Made by a program: the position numbers and the translations under genes
Notes under the pieces: generated by a model
The model's database searches: none
What the model saw: the letters and a program-made list of their open reading frames with translations, nothing else
Told to the model about the DNA's origin: nothing
From: Sabethes cyaneus
Taxonomy: Eukaryota > Arthropoda > Insecta > Diptera > Culicidae
Length of the DNA stretch: 64,000 bases
Assembly (NCBI RefSeq): GCF_943734655.1
Contig: NC_071354.1
Span: 407,001-471,000 of the forward strand
Reading direction: 5' to 3'
Part shown: positions 59,934 through 64,000 of the stretch, piece by piece
Layout: each line of letters begins with the position of its first letter
How positions within the stretch are numbered: the first letter of the stretch is position 1

Positions 59934-62445
59934 GCAATCATAGTAGTGCATCGGTAATACATCTGGTACATCTGGAACATCTAAATACATCGTAACAAAG
60001 GTCCAAGAATAAGGTAATTACTTCTCGAACTGATTGCTTGAAAAATAATAAAGTTTAATCTATATGAAGACAAACAAATGTTGAGATCACTGAAAATGGT
60101 ATCCAACATATCAAGAAAATTTCATTCCAACCAAAAATAGTAGATTCATAAATGGACTTTTTTCTTCGTTTGAGCTAGAAGGCAACTTTAAGGCGCAAAC
60201 CTTATGTTTTGGTTTTTGACTACGTCCGGGATATTTGAAAAACTGTCAAATTTACGCAAGGTAGCCAAAATCAGCTTCGTCAGTGTAGTTCAATTTCTCT
60301 CTAAGTGAAATATACCAGTACCAAATGGCAATCGTGAAACTCAAGAGAGAATTCAGTAGCATTATTCCAAATCCAACATTTCAAACAAGTTGACAACTCA
60401 AATGAAGTTAAATTTATTGTCTGAGCTTTGTAACCTCTAATGAGACGGAATGAATCAGTATGCGGCAATGGTTTGGTGGCGCTGATACACATACGGCCAT
60501 GAGCAATTAGTATCCCATCCACCCACTAGCCTACCAGATTGGGATTAGGTCAGAGGGGTCTTAAGAATTATCGTTTTAAACGCTTTCATCGGATCGTTCC
60601 TTTTTGCCAAGAGCCGGCTTGTGATGTACAAAACTAGCATTCATTCCTACCGTAAAAGCTAAACAACCCAAAAAACCCAAAGATAGTTTTATTTGTGGCT
60701 TTCGAGATTGTTTTGAACCGCCCGGAGTCAGACGATACTTTATTTTATTTAATCGCTCATCCCCTACACGAGATGTACATATGTATTTATATGTATTTGT
60801 GCAGATTCGTTCCGGGCTGGAAGTTTCGGACCCAAAGCAAATATGGAATAACTTTTAAATGAAACTCAACACCGTTCACCTCGCAGAGAGATGGAGGGTA
60901 AAAACCCAATGAATAGGATATGTATAAAAGACTACTGCCGGAAGCATGGCTGTTAGAGGTGGCGGCGACTGACAGATTCTTACCCAAAGTGCTTTCCCTT
61001 TTTCGGTGATGGGAGATTATTCCCAGCTTTGAAAACCTTTGGAAGAGCGCAACCACTGCAATTAAAACCGGACGATTAAGGTACATACAGGCGAATTGTG
61101 TCAATGCTACAACTGCACACGGATAGTAGACAGAGAGAGCAATAGAAAAATAGAGACTTGGAGCTTTTCGGCTTATTTAGTTAATGGGCTTTTGATGTAA
61201 AGTAGTCTGCATTCGGTGACAGGTTAAACTAATCCGCACAAACCGGAATAGTCTTTACTGTTATCGATAGGTTAGAGTAATGAAAAAGCCAATTTATTAT
61301 TAAACCTGAGAGTTCACGGCGAGCCATAGATTTAATGTTAAGAAAATTTTACTGCCACTTTGTCTTTTATTTTAGGGGTAGACCAATCTCCAGTTGTAAG
61401 TCCAAAAATTCTACATCGTGTATGTTGTATGTAAATGCAATATCGCTAACATATCGTTCAACATATCAAATGGAACTTATTTCACCGAAGTTTTGCCGGA
61501 CAATGGCGGGACTGGTGCGACGATCCTATTTCGACTGTAGTAGTTTCTCAGGTGTGCGTAGTTGAAAAAGGGCCCCGTCAACGATATAAAGATAGAAGGA
61601 TTAGATAGTAAGAAAGTGGGAGTAATGGATCCAGAAGTGAGTGGTGAACCCATCGTAACACCAAACGCGAGTTTTCCATTGACAATTACGAGCATTTCCC
61701 TTTACCTGCGAAAGCTTGGATAGGCAAGCCGACCCTGAGGCACAAGTTCAGGAGGTCCATACTTCGCTCGTGGCTCTGTTTAGTCAGAACTTACAATTCA
61801 TACTGCCATGCCAACATAGTCGAGCAAAAACCAATAAAGAATTTTGGAAAGCTTACTAACATCACTAAAATTCACCCCTTCGCTAAAAAATGCCGCTTGA
61901 CAGACAGAGATACCAGTCTTCTTAATATTGGGATATTCGGTTTTATCCATGAAAATTGTGAATAAATTTTGCCTTTTTGGTCATTATAGTTCGGCATATA
62001 ATTTTGTGTTCAGTGAGGAACACCAGACGGTTCACGAAAACTCCTAAACGGTCAAAAGCTTAGTCCTATATGTTTTTTTCTTTTCTTCAATTTTAGGTTT
62101 CATATTTTACTAAGACACTCCAAAAACTTCAGTATTTTTTATCGTATTTTCAGCAAAGATGTTTGAGTAATGTGAAACACTGTTACAACTTTTCAACAGG
62201 TAATGTTGATATCGTTTTTGCAGTATAACGAAATATTACATTCAAACTTCACTAAATTGACATTTCCATTTTAGTCACCAACTGCTCACCAAACAATAAA
62301 TGATTACAAAAGAATTAAAGCTGTCAAAGTGGTCATCCGTCCATACTAATGTTGTCAAATTACGCGGAATCTGCACTGCTAAATCATTGAATCGCACTTT
62401 TCCCCATCCTTACTCTATACATTAATATGTTGTTATATATTGACC
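59934..62445. other. gene-poor stretch, nothing firmly recognised
   Basis: AT-rich, with a GC-richer minus-strand frame at 60787-61104 that has no domain. A SINE scrap (about 61495-61560, CGGGACTGGTGCGACGATCC on the plus strand) lies within it. Confidence 0.5.
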
Positions 62446-62446
62446 T

Positions 62447-62665
62447 TCCAGATAGCCTCGAGGTACCACCACTGGTCTAACTAACAAGTCAATCATCGCA
62501 TGTTCAAATCTCAGGTGCGAGCGGCTGTTAGAGTCAATAAGATCATAGTACTAGCCCGCCAATTGTCCTGTACTCTAACAGTTGGCTACGAAGTCTGTTG
62601 AAAAAAAAACAGAAGGTCAAGTTTCGAAAGCGGGTTGTAGCATCTAGGCTTTGCTTTGCTATATT
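62447..62665 (+). mobile_element. tRNA-derived SINE (TTTGC-tail subtype)
   Basis: CCTTCCAGATAGCCTCGAGG, B-box GTTCAAATCTCAGG, CTGTTAGAGTCAATAAGATC, CTGTACTCTAACAGTTGG, ending TAGGCTTTGCTTTGCT. Confidence 0.85.
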
Positions 62666-62979
62666 CGAATGTAACTGGAAACATACTTGATCCGGCAATC
62701 AACAGTTGTAGGGTCAAGTTCTATCAGCCGAGTTGATATTTTTCAAGGTCATTCATTTTTCGTTTTTCACAACACTTGGCTCGTCGCAAAAAATAAGTCA
62801 AAGTTTGAGGCCTTCCATTTTCTCGAAAAACTGCAAGAGAATTTTTTCAATTTACTCCACAATGGCTTATTTTAAAAATTCGTAACCCTCTTTCTAAACA
62901 CAATAAAAAATATGAACGAAAGTAAATTTTTTTGAAAAATCTAGCAAAAATATTACATGAAAACAGTTTTGCTGCTCAT

Positions 62980-64000
62980 TTAACTATCGAAACATAACAT
63001 AAAAATCGAGATCGAGATTTGGCATATCGAACATGGAAAATTTCTCGAGACGATAGCGACCACGTTCTTTTCAAAAGGCTCCGCAATAGAGTAACCTTTT
63101 TAAAACGCAAGGCCAAAGAGCAATACTTAGACTCACACCTCCATTCGCGTTTGCCGCCTAAAGAGTTATGGAAAAGGTTAAAAAATGCAGGCATCCAAGA
63201 TTACAAAGCGCATACTACCATTCCATTTTCCGCTGATGAAATTAATGACAGCTTTGGTAGTCATTTTTCCAATTCGTCTGATATTTACTGCCCAACTGAA
63301 ACATCTCAGAATTCATTTAATTTTCAACGTATCAGTGAAATAGATGTGTTGAGTGCAATGTACCATATGAAATCCAATGCTGTCGGCCCCGATGAATTGC
63401 CTTCCAAATTCTTAAAATCCATTTGCCCCTTGGTAACTAAGCCTATTACACACATTTTTAACAGCATCATCAACACAGGAAATTTCCCACGCCAGTGGAA
63501 AAATTCTAAAGTAATTCCCATTAAAAAGAAAACTAACTCGAGTTCCTTACAAGATCTCCGACCAATCAGCATTCTGTGTGCACTATCAAAAATTCTTGAA
63601 AAGATCTTGAAGATTCAAATCAGCGACCACGTTCGACGTTACAACTTCTTATCGCAATTCCAATCAGGTTATCGGGCCAAACACAGTACAAAGACTGTTA
63701 TGCTTAAGGTCCTAGATGATGTTGCTATTGCTATTGATGGCGGCAGGCCAGTTGTATTGATTTTGCTAGATTTCTCCAAGGCTTTTGACACGATCTCTCA
63801 CAATATTTTATGCACGAAGCTCCAAGCTAATTTCAATTTCTCAAACCATGCATCAAGTCTTATTCATTCATACCTTACCGGAAGAAGTCAAAGGGTTTTT
63901 AACGACGGTTCGTATTCTAGAGATATCTGTATAACATCGGGAGTGCCTCAAGGATCTATATTAGGACCACTATTATTTTCAATGTACATTAATGACCTTC
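62980..64000 (+). CDS. LINE reverse transcriptase, open frame running off the right edge
   Basis: One frame is open from just after a TAA near 62978 to the end of the window (about 340 codons). It starts RDLAYRTWKISRDD and KRLRNRVTFLKRKAKEQYLD (linker after the endonuclease domain), then shows RT motifs in order: VGPDELPSKFLK, LRPISILCALSKILEKIL, FQSGYRAKHSTKT, LLDFSKAFDTISHNIL (with the catalytic Asp of the A box), and SGVPQGSILGPLLFSMYIND. The YADD box would lie just beyond the edge. The 5' part including endonuclease is missing, so the copy is 5' truncated, but it has no stop or frameshift, suggesting recent insertion. The clade is not certain (CR1/Jockey-like or Loner-like). Confidence 0.93.

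Overview
The window reads as insect nuclear DNA, most likely from a culicine mosquito (Aedes-type). It is AT-rich, has very long introns, and is crowded with transposable elements, including tRNA-derived SINEs of the kind I associate with Aedes (Feilai-like). There is no bacterial-style gene packing. Almost all open frames in the window are chance frames in introns or repeats.

The one clear host gene lies on the minus strand and enters from the right. It is an immunoglobulin-superfamily adhesion gene that I identify as klingon (klg) or a very close paralogue. Six coding exons (16597..16743, 15878..16078, 15635..15756, 11181..11328, 6949..7046, 962..1083) have canonical splice sites and fully compatible phases. 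They encode Ig domains 1, 2 and most of 3. The remaining 3' part (end of Ig3, and by family knowledge an FnIII-like region and GPI signal) lies beyond the left edge. Two candidate 5' exons with hydrophobic leaders (22022..21939 and 31954..31809) are phase-compatible with exon 16743 and with each other, so the N-terminus may be alternatively built. Everything from 1 to about 22 kb, or to about 32 kb if the distal exon is used, is therefore klg intron filled with mobile elements.

Mobile elements, left to right: a pair of inverted SINEs (0.3-0.8 kb); a SINE (1.76 kb); two overlapping or nested LINE fragments on the minus strand (2.1-3.85 kb); a hAT-like MITE (4.16 kb); an RTE-like LINE remnant (5.8-6.3 kb); a Harbinger-like poly-G MITE (8.1 kb); a SINE (9.9 kb); a small hAT-like MITE (11.7 kb); a second poly-G element (13.8-14.9 kb); a SINE (22.5 kb); an RTE-like LINE with AAGT tail (23.1-24.3 kb) into which a TA-flanked element is inserted; a 1.94 kb DNA transposon with CAC termini and 5-bp target duplication (25.4-27.3 kb); and MITEs at 29.3, 30.5 and 32.3 kb.

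The right half (32-64 kb) shows no convincing host exon. It holds a foldback element (38.5 kb), two young tRNA-Glu/Asp-like SINEs with perfect target duplications (39.06 and 54.85 kb), a broken Tc1/mariner transposase interrupted by a 1-kb solo-LTR-like insertion (39.5-41.5 kb), a 203-bp GT microsatellite abutting tandem repeats (41.5-42.3 kb), another poly-G MITE (47.2 kb) and a half copy (53.1 kb), a TA-rich giant palindrome (51.8 kb), a complete-ended hAT transposon with a decayed transposase (56.7-58.3 kb), a 1.24 kb long-TIR element (58.7-59.9 kb), and the start of a well-preserved LINE reverse transcriptase running off the right edge (62.98 kb on).

I did not find an obviously new multi-gene system. 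The most informative points are the klg 5' exon alternatives, the transposon nesting that can be read at base resolution, and the poly-G MITE families.
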